From an uncultured Bacteroidota bacterium (GTDB lineage Bacteria; Bacteroidota; Bacteroidia; Flavobacteriales; Flavobacteriaceae): a stretch of DNA of 64,000 bases. The notes under the pieces were generated by a model. That model was not told where the DNA came from. It worked only from the letters and a program-made list of their open reading frames with translations, and ran no database searches. The stretch covers positions 62,001 through 126,000 of the forward strand of contig CACERG010000002.1 in assembly GCA_902561795.1 (NCBI GenBank). The letters are read 5' to 3'. This document shows, one piece after another, positions 44,895-54,787 of the stretch (positions are counted from its first letter, which is position 1; the number at the start of each line of letters is the position of its first letter). The position numbers and the translations under genes are program-made.

Positions 44895-45479
44895 TTATTT
44901 TTTTTTGTAAAATAAATTTGATCTAATACTTTCATTTTGGTTAGTCTTTCTTTTATTTTGTTCTGGATCGTACAGCATTCCAGTACACAAACACATTTGT
45001 CTTTCTGTTCTTGTCAAGATGTCATAATTTTTACAAGTTTGACATCCTTTCCAAAATTCTGGATCATCTGTTAATTCTGAAAAGTGGACTGGCTTATACC
45101 CAAGGTCATAATTTATTTTCATCACAGGCATACCTGTTGTGATTCCGAAGACTTTAGCTTTTGGATATTTTTTGAGGGAAAGTTCAAAAACCTGTTTTTT
45201 TATTTTTCTTGCTAGTCCTTTTCCTCTGTAATTTGGAGCAACTATTAGTCCGGAATGTGCAACATATTTTCCATGTCCCCAAATTTCTATATAACAAAAA
45301 CCTGCAAATTTTTCTAAATCTAGAGCTATAACAGCATTTCTATTTTCAATTTTTTTAGCAATATATTCAGGTGTCCTTCGGGCAATACCAGTACCCCTAA
45401 CCTTCGCTGATTCATCGATGCAAAGACTTATTTCTTTAGAATATATAATGTGTTCCGCTTTTGCGTGTAAAATTTTCAT
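44895..45479 (-). CDS. GNAT acetyltransferase heading the arginine operon, candidate N-acylglutamate synthase
   Basis: 194 residues. The GNAT acetyl-CoA loop is NYRGKGLA at 83-90, preceded by an AHSGLIVAP beta-strand. The C-terminus carries a Cys-rich patch (Cys146, 149, 163, 165; two CxxC/CxC pairs) that may bind zinc. Arginine synthesis needs an enzyme to acylate glutamate, and none of ArgA or ArgJ type is present here; a GNAT protein at the head of the operon is the natural candidate, and I know the same placement in other Bacteroidota. The activity is inferred, including whether acetyl- or succinyl-CoA is used. The operon promoter must lie in the 264 bases upstream. Confidence 0.75.
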   Translation of the reverse strand: MKILHAKAEHIIYSKEISLCIDESAKVRGTGIARRTPEYIAKKIENRNAVIALDLEKFAGFCYIEIWGHGKYVAHSGLIVAPNYRGKGLARKIKKQVFELSLKKYPKAKVFGITTGMPVMKINYDLGYKPVHFSELTDDPEFWKGCQTCKNYDILTRTERQMCLCTGMLYDPEQNKRKTNQNESIRSNLFYKKK

Positions 45480-45743
45480 AAATATTTAAGTGAAATGTAA
45501 AATTAGATAAAGGGGAGAAGGGCTTACCATACTCCAAAAAAGGTTACACCCCAATGGGGCGATAACGCAAGCGAAAAGTATTGGTTATCGTTGAAAATGT
45601 AATTAAACTAAAAAATTTATTTTCTAACATGATTATGCAAAATTCATGTAAAAATCTGAGAAAACAAAAAAAAAAATCTCTTTTCTCAAAATTTGAAAAG
45701 AAATTACGCTAATTCTTAAATTTGCATTTAGTTTGAAAAATGT
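45480..45743. other. 264-bp divergent intergenic region between the arginine operon and tilS
   Basis: The control region for two divergent transcripts. It holds the stem-loop pair annotated at 45549-45590 in the arginine-operon leader, an A-tract of eleven at about 45666-45676, and a small CTTTTC/GAAAAG repeat near 45680-45700. I found no exact TAnnTTTG box on either strand and no coding frame of plausible composition. Confidence 0.5.
45549..45590 (-). promoter_or_regulatory. Paired stem-loops in the leader of the arginine operon
   Basis: Two adjacent inverted repeats: CGATAAC at 45560-45566 with GTTATCG at 45584-45590 (17-base loop), and directly next to it CCCC at 45549-45552 with GGGG at 45556-45559 (3-base loop). 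On the minus strand the larger hairpin comes first, then the GC-rich one, then TGTAACC and a run of six T. This resembles an attenuator or protein-binding leader about 70-110 bases before the first arginine gene. The local G+C contrasts with its AT-rich surroundings. Confidence 0.45.
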
Positions 45744-47036
45744 ATGTCTGAGATTAATTTAAATCTTAAAAAGCTTACTAATAAAATTATTCTTTTAGCT
45801 CATAGTGGCGGTGTGGATAGTTGTGTCCTTGGTGATATTTTAATTCGTAGTAAAATTAAATTTTCCGTGGCACATTGCAATTTTCAATTAAGAGGTGAGG
45901 AAAGTGATAATGATTTGTTATTTGTGAAAAAGTGGTGCAAAAAAAATAGAATTAAATTTTATTATAAAATATTTAATTTGATAGATTATAAGCTAAAAAA
46001 TAAAAAAGGTATTCAAGAATCGGCCCGTGATTTAAGATATAAATGGTTTAATCAACTAACTACCGATAAAGGTTTTGATTATTTAGTAACGGCACATCAT
46101 TTAAATGATCAGTTTGAAACTTTTTTAATAAATGCATCAAGGGCGTCAGGTATTTTTGGTTTGGTAGGAATTCCTGAATCAAACAAACTACTTAGGCCTT
46201 TACTTAACGTAACAAAAATGCAAATTCTTGATTATGCAAAAAAAAATAATTTGGAATGGCGAGAAGACTCATCAAATACAAGCGAAGATTATTTTCGTAA
46301 TATAATTAGACATCAGGTTGTAAAACCTTTTGAGAATTATAAACCAAAAACTCTTAAAAATTTCAAAAAAACATTAGTACATCTTAAAGATGCTCAAGAA
46401 TTTATTTCTCATCAATTTGATAAGCTTAAAAAAGAGCTTTTTATTGAAAAAAACAAACATACATACATAGAGATTGAATCTTTAAAAAAAATAAAACCAT
46501 TAAGTTTCAGTCTACACCATTTTTTTTCCCCTAAGGGATTTAATTCAAAGGAAGTAGAAAAATTAGTATTTTCTTCACCCGGAAAGCTAATTCTTAGTAA
46601 AAAATATCGTTTAATTCGTGACAGAAAATATTTGATATTATCCCCCTTGTTAAAAAAAGAAATTAATGAAATCTTAATTGATCTTGACAAGAAAAATTTA
46701 AAACTACCAATTCCTATTAAATGGGAATACATTTCAAATCTTGAAAAAAAAGCACATAAAAATAATGAGGTATTTTTAGATCGAGAAACTTTGAAAAGTC
46801 CAATATCTTTAAGGAAATATAAAAATGGCGATTACTTTTATCCTTCTGGGATGAAGGGGAAAAAATTACTTAGTAAATTTTTCAAAGATGAAAAATATTC
46901 ACTTTTGGACAAAGAGGAACAATGGTTGCTGTGTTCTAATGGTGAAATTGTATGGATAATTGGAAAACGGTGTGATAACAGATTTCTAGCAAGACCAAAC
47001 ACAAAAAATAAATTACTAATGCGCGATTTAAGATGA
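45744..47036 (+). CDS. tilS: tRNA(Ile)-lysidine synthase
   Basis: 430 residues. The PP-loop AHSGGVDS lies at about 18-25, followed by the N-type ATPase domain with LRGEESDNDLLFVKKWCKK, TAHHLNDQFETFL and WREDSSNTSEDYFRNIIRH. The C-terminal TilS domain has LRKYKNGDYFYPSGMKGKKLLSKFFKDEK-type spacing and ends in IVWIIGKRCDNRF. It modifies C34 of the AUA-reading tRNA-Ile to lysidine and is essential. An ATG at 45740 is out of frame. It overlaps dsbD by four bases. Confidence 0.94.
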   Translation: MSEINLNLKKLTNKIILLAHSGGVDSCVLGDILIRSKIKFSVAHCNFQLRGEESDNDLLFVKKWCKKNRIKFYYKIFNLIDYKLKNKKGIQESARDLRYKWFNQLTTDKGFDYLVTAHHLNDQFETFLINASRASGIFGLVGIPESNKLLRPLLNVTKMQILDYAKKNNLEWREDSSNTSEDYFRNIIRHQVVKPFENYKPKTLKNFKKTLVHLKDAQEFISHQFDKLKKELFIEKNKHTYIEIESLKKIKPLSFSLHHFFSPKGFNSKEVEKLVFSSPGKLILSKKYRLIRDRKYLILSPLLKKEINEILIDLDKKNLKLPIPIKWEYISNLEKKAHKNNEVFLDRETLKSPISLRKYKNGDYFYPSGMKGKKLLSKFFKDEKYSLLDKEEQWLLCSNGEIVWIIGKRCDNRFLARPNTKNKLLMRDLR

Positions 47037-49009
47037 GAAAATGGCTCTTATTTATACTATACTGCACGACTATTAATGCTCAGATAATAGAACCTGTTAA
47101 ATGGGAAACCTCTGTAAAAAAAGAAAATGATAGTATTTATACTATATATTTTCAAGCAAAAATATCAAGCGAGTGGCACCTATATTCTCAATTTTCTGAT
47201 CCTAGTGGAGCTGTTCCTACGGAATTTATTTTTAATAAAAATCCTTCATATAAACTTATTAGAAATGTTCAAGAAAGTAAGCCCATAATATCATATGATA
47301 ATTATTTCGAAATGGAGCTTTCTTACTTTGAATCAAATGCATTATTTTATCAAAAAGTTCAAAGGCTTAGTTCCAGTCTAGAGCCAATCAATATTGAATT
47401 AAATTATCAAGCATGCGATGATAAATTGTGTATTTTTAGAACAGAAAACTTTAAAATCAATTTAGATGGGCTCAAACAATCCTCATTCGAATTAGTCGAT
47501 GATGAAAGTAAAATTCGTTCAGATGCATTGAGACTTGAACTAAAAGAAAAAGCTTTTTTAAGCGGTCCTAAAGTAGAAGAGGGAATATATTCTTATTTTA
47601 ATATTTTTCTTTTAGGTTTTTTGGGCGGTTTTTTAGCTCTATTGACCCCTTGTGTGTTTCCAATGATTCCTTTAACGGTTTCATATTTTTTAAAGCAATC
47701 AAGTTCCAATTCACGTGGGCTTATTAATGCCTCAGTATATGCTATTTTCATTGTATTAATTTATTTGATTCTTAGTCTCCCGTTCCATTTTATCGATTCA
47801 CTTAATCCTGAATTTCTAAATACTATTGCTACAAATATTTTCTTAAACCTTATCTTTTTTGTTGTGTTTATAATTTTTGCTTTTTCTTTTTTTGGGTTTT
47901 ACGAATTGACTCTACCGACATCTTGGAGTATGCGTACAGATAATTCTTCGTCATTGAATACTTTTATTGGTATCTTTTTTATGGCATTGACATTGGCAAT
48001 AGTTTCATTTTCATGTACAGGGCCTATTTTAGGTTCTTTGTTGGCAGGTTCGCTTACATCTGAAGGGGGAGCTTTTCAATTATCTATTGGTATGCTAGGT
48101 TTTGGATTGGCATTAGGACTGCCTTTTGGATTGTTAGCAATTTTTCCCAATTCACTTAAAAAGTTTCCAAAATCAGGGAGTTGGATGAATTCAGTAAAGG
48201 TAATTTTAGGTTTTTTAGAATTAGCCTTAGCATTAAAATTTCTTTCAAATGCAGACTTAGTTGCTGGGTGGGGTATTCTGAAAAGAGAGATATTTTTAGG
48301 CTTATGGGTTATTTTGACCTTTATGCTTACTTTGTACCTTCTGGGGTTTATAAAATTTCCCAACCAGAAAAAAGAAAGCATATCAAAATTTAGATATTTT
48401 TTTAGTTCACTTTCTTTTGCATTAACAATATATCTTTTAGTTGGCCTTTTCTCAAGGGAAAATACCCTTAAATTTTTGAGTGGTTTTCCACCACCAGTGT
48501 TTTATAGTTTTCGGGCCGATGAATCTGACTGTCCTTTAGGTTTAGAATGTTATAAGGACTTTGAAATTGGAAGAGAAAAGGCATTTGATTTCAATAAGCC
48601 AATTCTATTAGACTTTACTGGCTGGGCATGCGTAAATTGTAGAAAAATGGAGGAAAATGTTTGGTCAGAACCTAGAGTTTATTCCTTACTAAAAAATAAT
48701 TTTATAATTATCTCACTTTATGTCGATGATAGAAAAAAATTAGATGTTTCTGACCAATTTGACTATCAATACCCTAACGGGTCTATAAGAAAAATAAATA
48801 CTGTAGGTAAAAAATGGGCTACTTTTCAAGCAATAAACTTTAAGACTGCTTCTCAGCCATTTTACATACTTATGAACCCTAATGGCACTTTATTAAACTC
48901 ACCAATACAATATGTAGACTCAAAAACTTTTTATAAATGGCTTGAGATTGGTTTGCAAAATCATTCAAAGATAATCCCCAAAGTGAAGTATTTAAATTTC
49001 AGCAATTAG
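47033..49009 (+). CDS. dsbD: Thiol:disulfide interchange protein DsbD
   Basis: 658 residues with all three DsbD parts. After a short signal peptide, the periplasmic alpha domain (about 17-170) has the Cys pair in YQACDDKLCIF. The membrane domain has about eight helices with the redox Cys in LTPCVFPMIPLT and SFSCTGPILGS. The C-terminal thioredoxin domain carries the active site Cys533-Val-Asn-Cys536 in GWACVNCRKME. It moves electrons from cytoplasmic thioredoxin to periplasmic disulfides, serving cytochrome c maturation and thioredoxin-like clients such as the SCO lipoprotein at 14015; the latter is inference. It overlaps tilS by four bases. Confidence 0.95.
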   Translation: MRKWLLFILYCTTINAQIIEPVKWETSVKKENDSIYTIYFQAKISSEWHLYSQFSDPSGAVPTEFIFNKNPSYKLIRNVQESKPIISYDNYFEMELSYFESNALFYQKVQRLSSSLEPINIELNYQACDDKLCIFRTENFKINLDGLKQSSFELVDDESKIRSDALRLELKEKAFLSGPKVEEGIYSYFNIFLLGFLGGFLALLTPCVFPMIPLTVSYFLKQSSSNSRGLINASVYAIFIVLIYLILSLPFHFIDSLNPEFLNTIATNIFLNLIFFVVFIIFAFSFFGFYELTLPTSWSMRTDNSSSLNTFIGIFFMALTLAIVSFSCTGPILGSLLAGSLTSEGGAFQLSIGMLGFGLALGLPFGLLAIFPNSLKKFPKSGSWMNSVKVILGFLELALALKFLSNADLVAGWGILKREIFLGLWVILTFMLTLYLLGFIKFPNQKKESISKFRYFFSSLSFALTIYLLVGLFSRENTLKFLSGFPPPVFYSFRADESDCPLGLECYKDFEIGREKAFDFNKPILLDFTGWACVNCRKMEENVWSEPRVYSLLKNNFIIISLYVDDRKKLDVSDQFDYQYPNGSIRKINTVGKKWATFQAINFKTASQPFYILMNPNGTLLNSPIQYVDSKTFYKWLEIGLQNHSKIIPKVKYLNFSN

Positions 49010-49064
49010 TCCTATGTTGATTTAATATTTTAGTTAATTTAAAAACACAGAATAAAAAGGACTA

Positions 49065-49784
49065 CTACTTTGAAAAATAAACTTCTTTTAAAGGAAGACG
49101 AAACCTTTCACCATATAAACCATCTTCTTCTCTTACTCCGCAGCCAATAACCATACTAATTTCTGCATTTTTAGGTAATTTGAGTAATGATTTTAACCTA
49201 ACTGAATCAAAACCTTCCATTGGACAAGTGTCATATCCCAAAGCCGCCATGCTTATCATAAAACTTTGAGCTGCAAGCGCAGTACTTTTATGTCCTATAA
49301 TTCTTATATCATTTCTTCTTACTTCACGATAGGTTACTTTTTTTAAACCTCGATAATAGGTTTTTATGTGATTGAAAAAACTTTTAAAACCTTTACTTCC
49401 TGTATATAACTTTGGTATGGCTTTTTGATAATAATCAATGGCGCCCTTAATTTTTTCTTTGTCTTTTCCTTTGTTAGAACTCTTGATAAAATTAACATTT
49501 GAATTAATTCTCTCTGGCCACAAGTCCAAACGAACAACTGGGATAACTAACTCCTGAGCAGTTTTGGCTGCAGGTTGATTAAAACAAACTCTCACCACAT
49601 TTTTCAAAAAATTTTCTGACTTAATATGATAAAATTCCCATAGTTGTAGATTACTGCTTGATGGAGAGAGAAGTGCTTGCTCAATACATTTTTTTACGAG
49701 ATTTGAATTTATACTTTTTTTTGGATTGTAAATTCTTACTGATCTTCTAAATTTTATTGCTTCACTAACAGATTTTTCTTTCAT
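49065..49784 (-). CDS. Nitroreductase family protein
   Basis: 239 residues, an FMN-dependent nitroreductase fold. The N-terminal FRRSVRIYNPKKSI with its paired Arg binds the FMN phosphate, SPSSSNLQLWEFYHI follows, and the late GYDTCPMEGFDS and EISMVIGCGVREEDG segments complete the FMN pocket. A long insertion of about 60 residues (about 100-160) with KAIPKLYTGSKGFKSF separates the two halves, larger than in NfsB. It may reduce quinones, nitro compounds or enoates; the natural substrate is unknown. It lies two bases downstream of the ALDH gene. Confidence 0.88.
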   Translation of the reverse strand: MKEKSVSEAIKFRRSVRIYNPKKSINSNLVKKCIEQALLSPSSSNLQLWEFYHIKSENFLKNVVRVCFNQPAAKTAQELVIPVVRLDLWPERINSNVNFIKSSNKGKDKEKIKGAIDYYQKAIPKLYTGSKGFKSFFNHIKTYYRGLKKVTYREVRRNDIRIIGHKSTALAAQSFMISMAALGYDTCPMEGFDSVRLKSLLKLPKNAEISMVIGCGVREEDGLYGERFRLPLKEVYFSK

Positions 49785-49786
49785 AT

Positions 49787-51169
49787 TTAAATTTGCTTTA
49801 GAATTCTTTTAATAATCCCTAAAGATTTTGGGTATGGTGGATAACGTTGAGGAAGGTCAAACCAAAATGGTCTTTTTACAATTGATTTTTTGTGACTAAA
49901 TAATTTAAAACTATGTTCGGCGTGATAAGAACCTATTCCACTATTTCCAATCCCTCCAAATGGTAGTTTTTGATTTGTAAAATGAATAAGTGAATCGTTG
50001 ATTACGGCACCTCCAAAAGAATAATCTTTAATAAGTTGGGCAATAAACTTTTCATTATTACTGAATACATAAAACGCTAAAGGATTTTTCAATAATGACA
50101 AAACTGAGTCTAAATCCTCTAAATTATTATAACTCAAAATTGGTAAAATTGGACCAAAAATTTCTTCTTTGATTAACAAGCTATTAATTTTTGGATTATC
50201 GACAATAGTAGGTCCAAAATATAATTCATTTTTATTTCTGATTCCTCCATATAAAATATTTTGACCCTTAAGATCATTTTCCAATTTTTCGAAATGTTTT
50301 TTGTGAATTATTCTTCCATAATCTTTTGAATTTTTAACATTTGATCCAAAAGCATTTTCAATTTCAATGATTAGTGATTTTACAAGTGATTCCTTTGTTT
50401 CTGATTTTACTAATATATAATCGGGTGCAATACACGTTTGTCCACAGTTCAAAAATTTTCCCCAAATAATCCTCCTTGCTGTTTTTTTTAGAGGAGTTGT
50501 TCCGTCAACTATACAGGGACTTTTTCCCCCAAGTTCAAGGGTTATAGGAGTCAAAAAGTTTGCAGCTGCTTTTGCGACAATTTTACCTACAACTGTGCTT
50601 CCAGTAAAAAAGATATAATCCCATTGTTCTTTAAGTAACTTTTGTGCAACTTTTGCATCTCCCTCAACAACAGATACCATTCCTCTAGGAAAAACTTTTG
50701 TAAGCAAACCTTTTAAAATTTTAGATGTGTGAGGAGCAGACTCTGATGGTTTTAAAATAACTGTATTTCCAGCTGCGATAGAACCTATTAAAGGCACCAA
50801 AGCTAGTTGAAATGGATAGTTCCAGGGTGATATCATTAGAATATTTCCATATGGTTCGGAAATAATATAGTCTTGGGATGGAAAATTGATAAGGCTTCCT
50901 GATACCCTTACTGGAGCAGATAAAGCTTTTAGATTTTTTGTGAAAAAGTCAATTTCTTTTTGAATCATAAGTATTTCACTCGAAAATGACTCAAAAATTG
51001 GTTTTTTTAAATCCTTATGTAAGGCTTCGAAAATTAAATTTTCATTTTCATCTATCACTCTCTTTAATTTTTTGAGATAATTAATACGAGATTTGATCTT
51101 TTGATTTTTATTTGTTTTGAAAAACTCCTGATGTGCCCTTCTTAATTCTGCAATTTTTAGGGAATCCAT
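49787..51169 (-). CDS. Aldehyde dehydrogenase family protein (ALDH3 type)
   Basis: 460 residues, the short ALDH3-like form without the N-terminal extension. Landmarks: SPWNYPFQL near 114-122, the NAD-loop FTGSTVVGK at 188-196, the general base Glu212 in ELGGKSP and the nucleophile Cys246 in NCGQTCIAPD. Such enzymes oxidise medium or long-chain aldehydes to acids. The C-terminal region ends with KPFGGIGNSGIGSYHAEHSF-like spacing and a basic tail with aromatic residues that could touch membranes. It precedes the nitroreductase gene by two bases and may be co-transcribed with it. Confidence 0.93.
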   Translation of the reverse strand: MDSLKIAELRRAHQEFFKTNKNQKIKSRINYLKKLKRVIDENENLIFEALHKDLKKPIFESFSSEILMIQKEIDFFTKNLKALSAPVRVSGSLINFPSQDYIISEPYGNILMISPWNYPFQLALVPLIGSIAAGNTVILKPSESAPHTSKILKGLLTKVFPRGMVSVVEGDAKVAQKLLKEQWDYIFFTGSTVVGKIVAKAAANFLTPITLELGGKSPCIVDGTTPLKKTARRIIWGKFLNCGQTCIAPDYILVKSETKESLVKSLIIEIENAFGSNVKNSKDYGRIIHKKHFEKLENDLKGQNILYGGIRNKNELYFGPTIVDNPKINSLLIKEEIFGPILPILSYNNLEDLDSVLSLLKNPLAFYVFSNNEKFIAQLIKDYSFGGAVINDSLIHFTNQKLPFGGIGNSGIGSYHAEHSFKLFSHKKSIVKRPFWFDLPQRYPPYPKSLGIIKRILKQI

Positions 51170-51374
51170 AAATTTAATTTATCTAATTCAATCAAATATA
51201 GTAGAAAAAAAGAGCGTATTTTTTTAACTAGTTGAATATGTAAAAAAAAATATATAAAAATATTGTATATCAATTAGTTATAAATTATAATACACCTTTG
51301 AGTATAAGACGAGGTTAAAACAAATTAAATAAACGATAATCACAAAATATAATTTCGTTTGTATATTAACGTTC

Positions 51375-53048
51375 ATGAAACTTAATAAATATAGTCAAGC
51401 AGTCACACAGGACCCTACCCAGCCAGCAGCACAGGCGATGTTACACGCAATTGGTCTGTCAGATGATGATTTCCAAAAACCTCTAATTGGTATAGCCTCT
51501 ACAGGCTATGAAGGTAATCCATGTAATATGCATTTAAATGGACTTGCCCAAAAAATAAAAACTGGTATTAATTCACAATCTTTGGTTGGTCTAATTTTTA
51601 ATACAATAGGTGTTAGTGATGGAATATCTATGGGAACTTCCGGTATGCGATATTCCTTACCTTCAAGAGATATTATTGCAGATTCTATTGAGACAGTGGT
51701 ACAGGGGATGTCTTATGACGGTGTAGTTACCATTGTAGGGTGTGATAAAAATATGCCTGGAGCACTTATGGCTATGTTACGTTTGAATCGACCTTCTATA
51801 TTGATGTATGGAGGAACTATTGCAGCAGGATGTCATAACAACAAAGAGCTTGACGTTGTATCTGCATTCGAAGCTTGGGGTGAAAAGGTTGCAGGAAAAA
51901 TTGATGACTCTGAATATAAAAACATAATAAAAAATGCTTGTCCAGGAGCTGGTGCGTGTGGGGGTATGTATACAGCTAATACAATGGCGTCAGCTATAGA
52001 GGCATGTGGGATGTCTTTACCTTTTAATTCTTCTAATCCTGCTGTAAGTGATCAAAAAAATGATGAATGTGAAAATTTAGGTTTTTATCTTAAAAGTTTA
52101 TTAGAAAAAGATTTAAAACCTCGTGATATTCTTACAAGAAAATCTCTTGAAAATGCATTACGTTTAATTGCAGTACTTGGTGGATCAACAAATGCTGTAC
52201 TTCATTTTTTAGCTATAGCAAAAGCAGCCCAAATTGATCTAAGTATTGATGATTTTCAGAAAATTAGTGATTCAACCCCATTTTTAGCTGATCTTAAGCC
52301 AAGTGGGAAATATTTGATGAAAGATTTGCATGCTGTTGGAGGTGTTCCAGCAGTTATGAAATATATGTTGGAATTAGGTATGTTGCATGGAGAATGTATA
52401 ACTGTGACGGGTAAAACCTTAGAAGAAAATCTAAAAGAAGTTTCTCCTCTATCTCCAAACCAAGACGTAATACTATCTATTGATAAACCAGTTAAAGAAA
52501 CAGGCCATATTCGAATTTTAAAAGGTAATCTTGCTGAAAAGGGATCAGTTGCTAAAATTACAGGTAAAGAGGGTTTAGTTTTTAAAGGTCCAGCAAGGGT
52601 TTTTGATGGAGAGTTCGCTGCTAATCAGGGAATTAAATCTGGAAAAGTTTTGTCTGGAGATGTTGTTGTTATACGTTACGAGGGACCCAAAGGAGGACCT
52701 GGAATGCCTGAAATGCTTAAGCCCACTGCAGCAATTATGGGTGCAGGATTAGGTAAAAGCGTCGCTCTTATTACTGATGGACGTTTTTCAGGAGGCACGC
52801 ATGGATTTGTTGTTGGGCATATTGTACCTGAGGCTCAAGAAGGTGGTGTTATAGCAATTATTCAGGATGGGGATCAAATTACCATTGATGCTCAAAAAAA
52901 TACTATAAATGTTGACATTTCCGACAAAGAGATAGAAGTCAGGAAAGCAAAATGGACAAAGCCACCATATAAATTTGAACAAGGAGTATTATATAAATAT
53001 ATAAAAAGTGTCGCTACTGCATCAGAGGGATGTGTAACTGATTCATAA
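51375..53048 (+). CDS. ilvD: Dihydroxy-acid dehydratase
   Basis: 557 residues. Iron-sulfur ligands fall at [15 protein letters not shown] and [12 protein letters not shown], the three Cys positions of IlvD; the [27 protein letters not shown] signature near the C-terminus identifies the IlvD/Edd family, and lack of the sugar-acid-type variant fits IlvD over Edd. It forms the 2-oxo acids of valine and isoleucine. It is the first gene of the ilv operon; ilvB starts four bases after its stop. The 205-bp upstream region is very AT-rich with no clear attenuator. Confidence 0.97.
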   Translation: MKLNKYSQAVTQDPTQPAAQAMLHAIGLSDDDFQKPLIGIASTGYEGNPCNMHLNGLAQKIKTGINSQSLVGLIFNTIGVSDGISMGTSGMRYSLPSRDIIADSIETVVQGMSYDGVVTIVGCDKNMPGALMAMLRLNRPSILMYGGTIAAGCHNNKELDVVSAFEAWGEKVAGKIDDSEYKNIIKNACPGAGACGGMYTANTMASAIEACGMSLPFNSSNPAVSDQKNDECENLGFYLKSLLEKDLKPRDILTRKSLENALRLIAVLGGSTNAVLHFLAIAKAAQIDLSIDDFQKISDSTPFLADLKPSGKYLMKDLHAVGGVPAVMKYMLELGMLHGECITVTGKTLEENLKEVSPLSPNQDVILSIDKPVKETGHIRILKGNLAEKGSVAKITGKEGLVFKGPARVFDGEFAANQGIKSGKVLSGDVVVIRYEGPKGGPGMPEMLKPTAAIMGAGLGKSVALITDGRFSGGTHGFVVGHIVPEAQEGGVIAIIQDGDQITIDAQKNTINVDISDKEIEVRKAKWTKPPYKFEQGVLYKYIKSVATASEGCVTDS

Positions 53049-53052
53049 ACGT

Positions 53053-54786
53053 ATGGAAATTAAAACAAAAAAAAAATCAATGACAAATCATGATAATTCA
53101 ATTAGAATTTCTGGTGCTGAAGCAGTAATAAGGTGTTTACTCGAAGAGGGAGCAGATTTGGTTTACGGTTATCCTGGAGGGGCCATAATGCCAATTTATG
53201 ATGAATTATATAAGTATCAAGATAAACTACACCATGTACTTACTCGACATGAACAAGGTGCAGCTCATTCCGCACAAGGTTTTGCTCGAACCTCAGGAAA
53301 AGTTGGTGTTGCAATGGCAACATCAGGTCCAGGAGCGACTAACTTAGTTACGGGTATTGCCGATGCACAAATTGATTCTACACCAATGGTGTGTATTACA
53401 GGACAAGTTGCTTCTCATCTACTTGGATCTGATGCATTCCAGGAAACTGATATTATAGGTATCTCAACTCCAGTTACAAAATGGAATTACCAAATAACTA
53501 AGGCGAGTGAAATCCCTGAGATTATGGCAAAAGCTTTTTATATAGCTAGAACTGGTAGACCTGGACCTGTTTTAATAGATATAACTAAAGATGCTCAATT
53601 TGATTCTCTTGACTTTTCATATAAAAAGTGTATTGGTATTAGAAGCTATACCCCAACAGCAAAACTTTCTAATAAATCAATTGAAGAGGCTTTGGAATTA
53701 ATCAATCAAGCTGAAAAGCCTTTTGTTGTTTGGGGACAAGGAGTAATATTGGGAAATGCAGAGGATGAATTAAAAATATTTTTGGAAAAATCTGGAATAC
53801 CTGCAGCGTGGACCATTCTTGGACTTTCAGCACTTCCAACCAACCATCCCATGAATCGGGGAATGGTTGGAATGCATGGAAATTATGCGCCTAATATACT
53901 CACTAACGAATGCGACTTACTAATTGCGATTGGAATGCGCTTTGATGACCGTGTGACTGGTGATCTTAACACATATGCAAAACAAGCAAAAATTATACAT
54001 TTAGAATTAGATCCTGCTGAGGTAAATAAAAATGTAGTTGTGGATGTAGCCTTAATTTCTGATTGTAAAATTTCATTGCAAGAATTAAACAAAAAAATTA
54101 AGACTAAAGTTTACCCAAACTGGATTAAACGTTTTGATGATCTTGATAAAATAGAATATGATAAAGTAATCAAGCATGATTTACATCCAAAAAAAGAAGG
54201 GCTTACAATGGGCGAAAGTATAGAAATGATTAATAAGTATTCTAAAAACGACGCAATTATAGTTACAGATGTTGGTCAACATCAGATGGTAGCTTGCCGT
54301 TATGCTAAGTTTAGCCAAACGAAAAGTAATGTAACTTCTGGAGGCCTTGGGACAATGGGTTTTGCTCTACCTGCAGCTATTGGAGCTAAAATGGGAGCTC
54401 CCAGACGAGAAGTTGTTGCTGTTATAGGAGATGGAGGTTATCAAATGACAATACAAGAATTAGGTACCATTTTCCAACAACAAATTGCCGTTAAAATTGT
54501 TGTTTTAAACAATGACTTTTTAGGAATGGTTCGCCAATGGCAGCAGCTTTTTTTTGACAAACGCTATGCTTCGACAGAAATGGTCAATCCAGATTTTGTA
54601 ACAATCGCTAAAGGCTTTAGGATTAAAGCTAAACGAGTGGAAAAACGAGACGATTTAGAAACTGCTATTAGCGAAATGATAAATTCAAAAGAACCATATT
54701 TCCTTGAAATTTGTGTTGAAAAAGAAGATAACGTATTTCCAATGATACCTTCAGGTGCAAGTGTTTCAGACATACGGTTAGAATAA
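53053..54786 (+). CDS. ilvB: Acetolactate synthase, large subunit
   Basis: 577 residues, TPP-dependent. The N-terminal domain has YGYPGGAIMPIYDEL and the catalytic Glu in LTRHEQGAAH; the middle FAD-binding region spans about 200-350; the C-terminal TPP motif is GDGGYQMTIQELGT (GDG...N region with NNDFLGMVRQWQ). It condenses pyruvate with pyruvate or 2-oxobutanoate. It is followed by the small regulatory subunit one base later, so the holoenzyme's subunits are coupled. The start at 53053 gives a basic N-tail of about 10 residues before the domain; an internal ATG at residue 10 is also possible. Confidence 0.97.
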   Translation: MEIKTKKKSMTNHDNSIRISGAEAVIRCLLEEGADLVYGYPGGAIMPIYDELYKYQDKLHHVLTRHEQGAAHSAQGFARTSGKVGVAMATSGPGATNLVTGIADAQIDSTPMVCITGQVASHLLGSDAFQETDIIGISTPVTKWNYQITKASEIPEIMAKAFYIARTGRPGPVLIDITKDAQFDSLDFSYKKCIGIRSYTPTAKLSNKSIEEALELINQAEKPFVVWGQGVILGNAEDELKIFLEKSGIPAAWTILGLSALPTNHPMNRGMVGMHGNYAPNILTNECDLLIAIGMRFDDRVTGDLNTYAKQAKIIHLELDPAEVNKNVVVDVALISDCKISLQELNKKIKTKVYPNWIKRFDDLDKIEYDKVIKHDLHPKKEGLTMGESIEMINKYSKNDAIIVTDVGQHQMVACRYAKFSQTKSNVTSGGLGTMGFALPAAIGAKMGAPRREVVAVIGDGGYQMTIQELGTIFQQQIAVKIVVLNNDFLGMVRQWQQLFFDKRYASTEMVNPDFVTIAKGFRIKAKRVEKRDDLETAISEMINSKEPYFLEICVEKEDNVFPMIPSGASVSDIRLE

Positions 54787-54787
54787 T

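Noticed and set aside
45665-45702. CTTTTC/GAAAAG repeat next to an A-run, terminator-like on the minus strand
   Set aside because: No minus-strand gene ends there; more likely a chance A/T-rich structure within the divergent promoter region.
49007-49064. TAGTCCT/AGGACTA inverted repeat between dsbD and the nitroreductase gene
   Set aside because: The arms are 44 bases apart and cover the two stop codons; too weak and too widely spaced to call a terminator.
51170-51374. Possible leader peptide or attenuator before ilvD
   Set aside because: No short frame rich in Leu, Ile or Val codons and no strong hairpin with a T-run; only very AT-rich sequence is seen.
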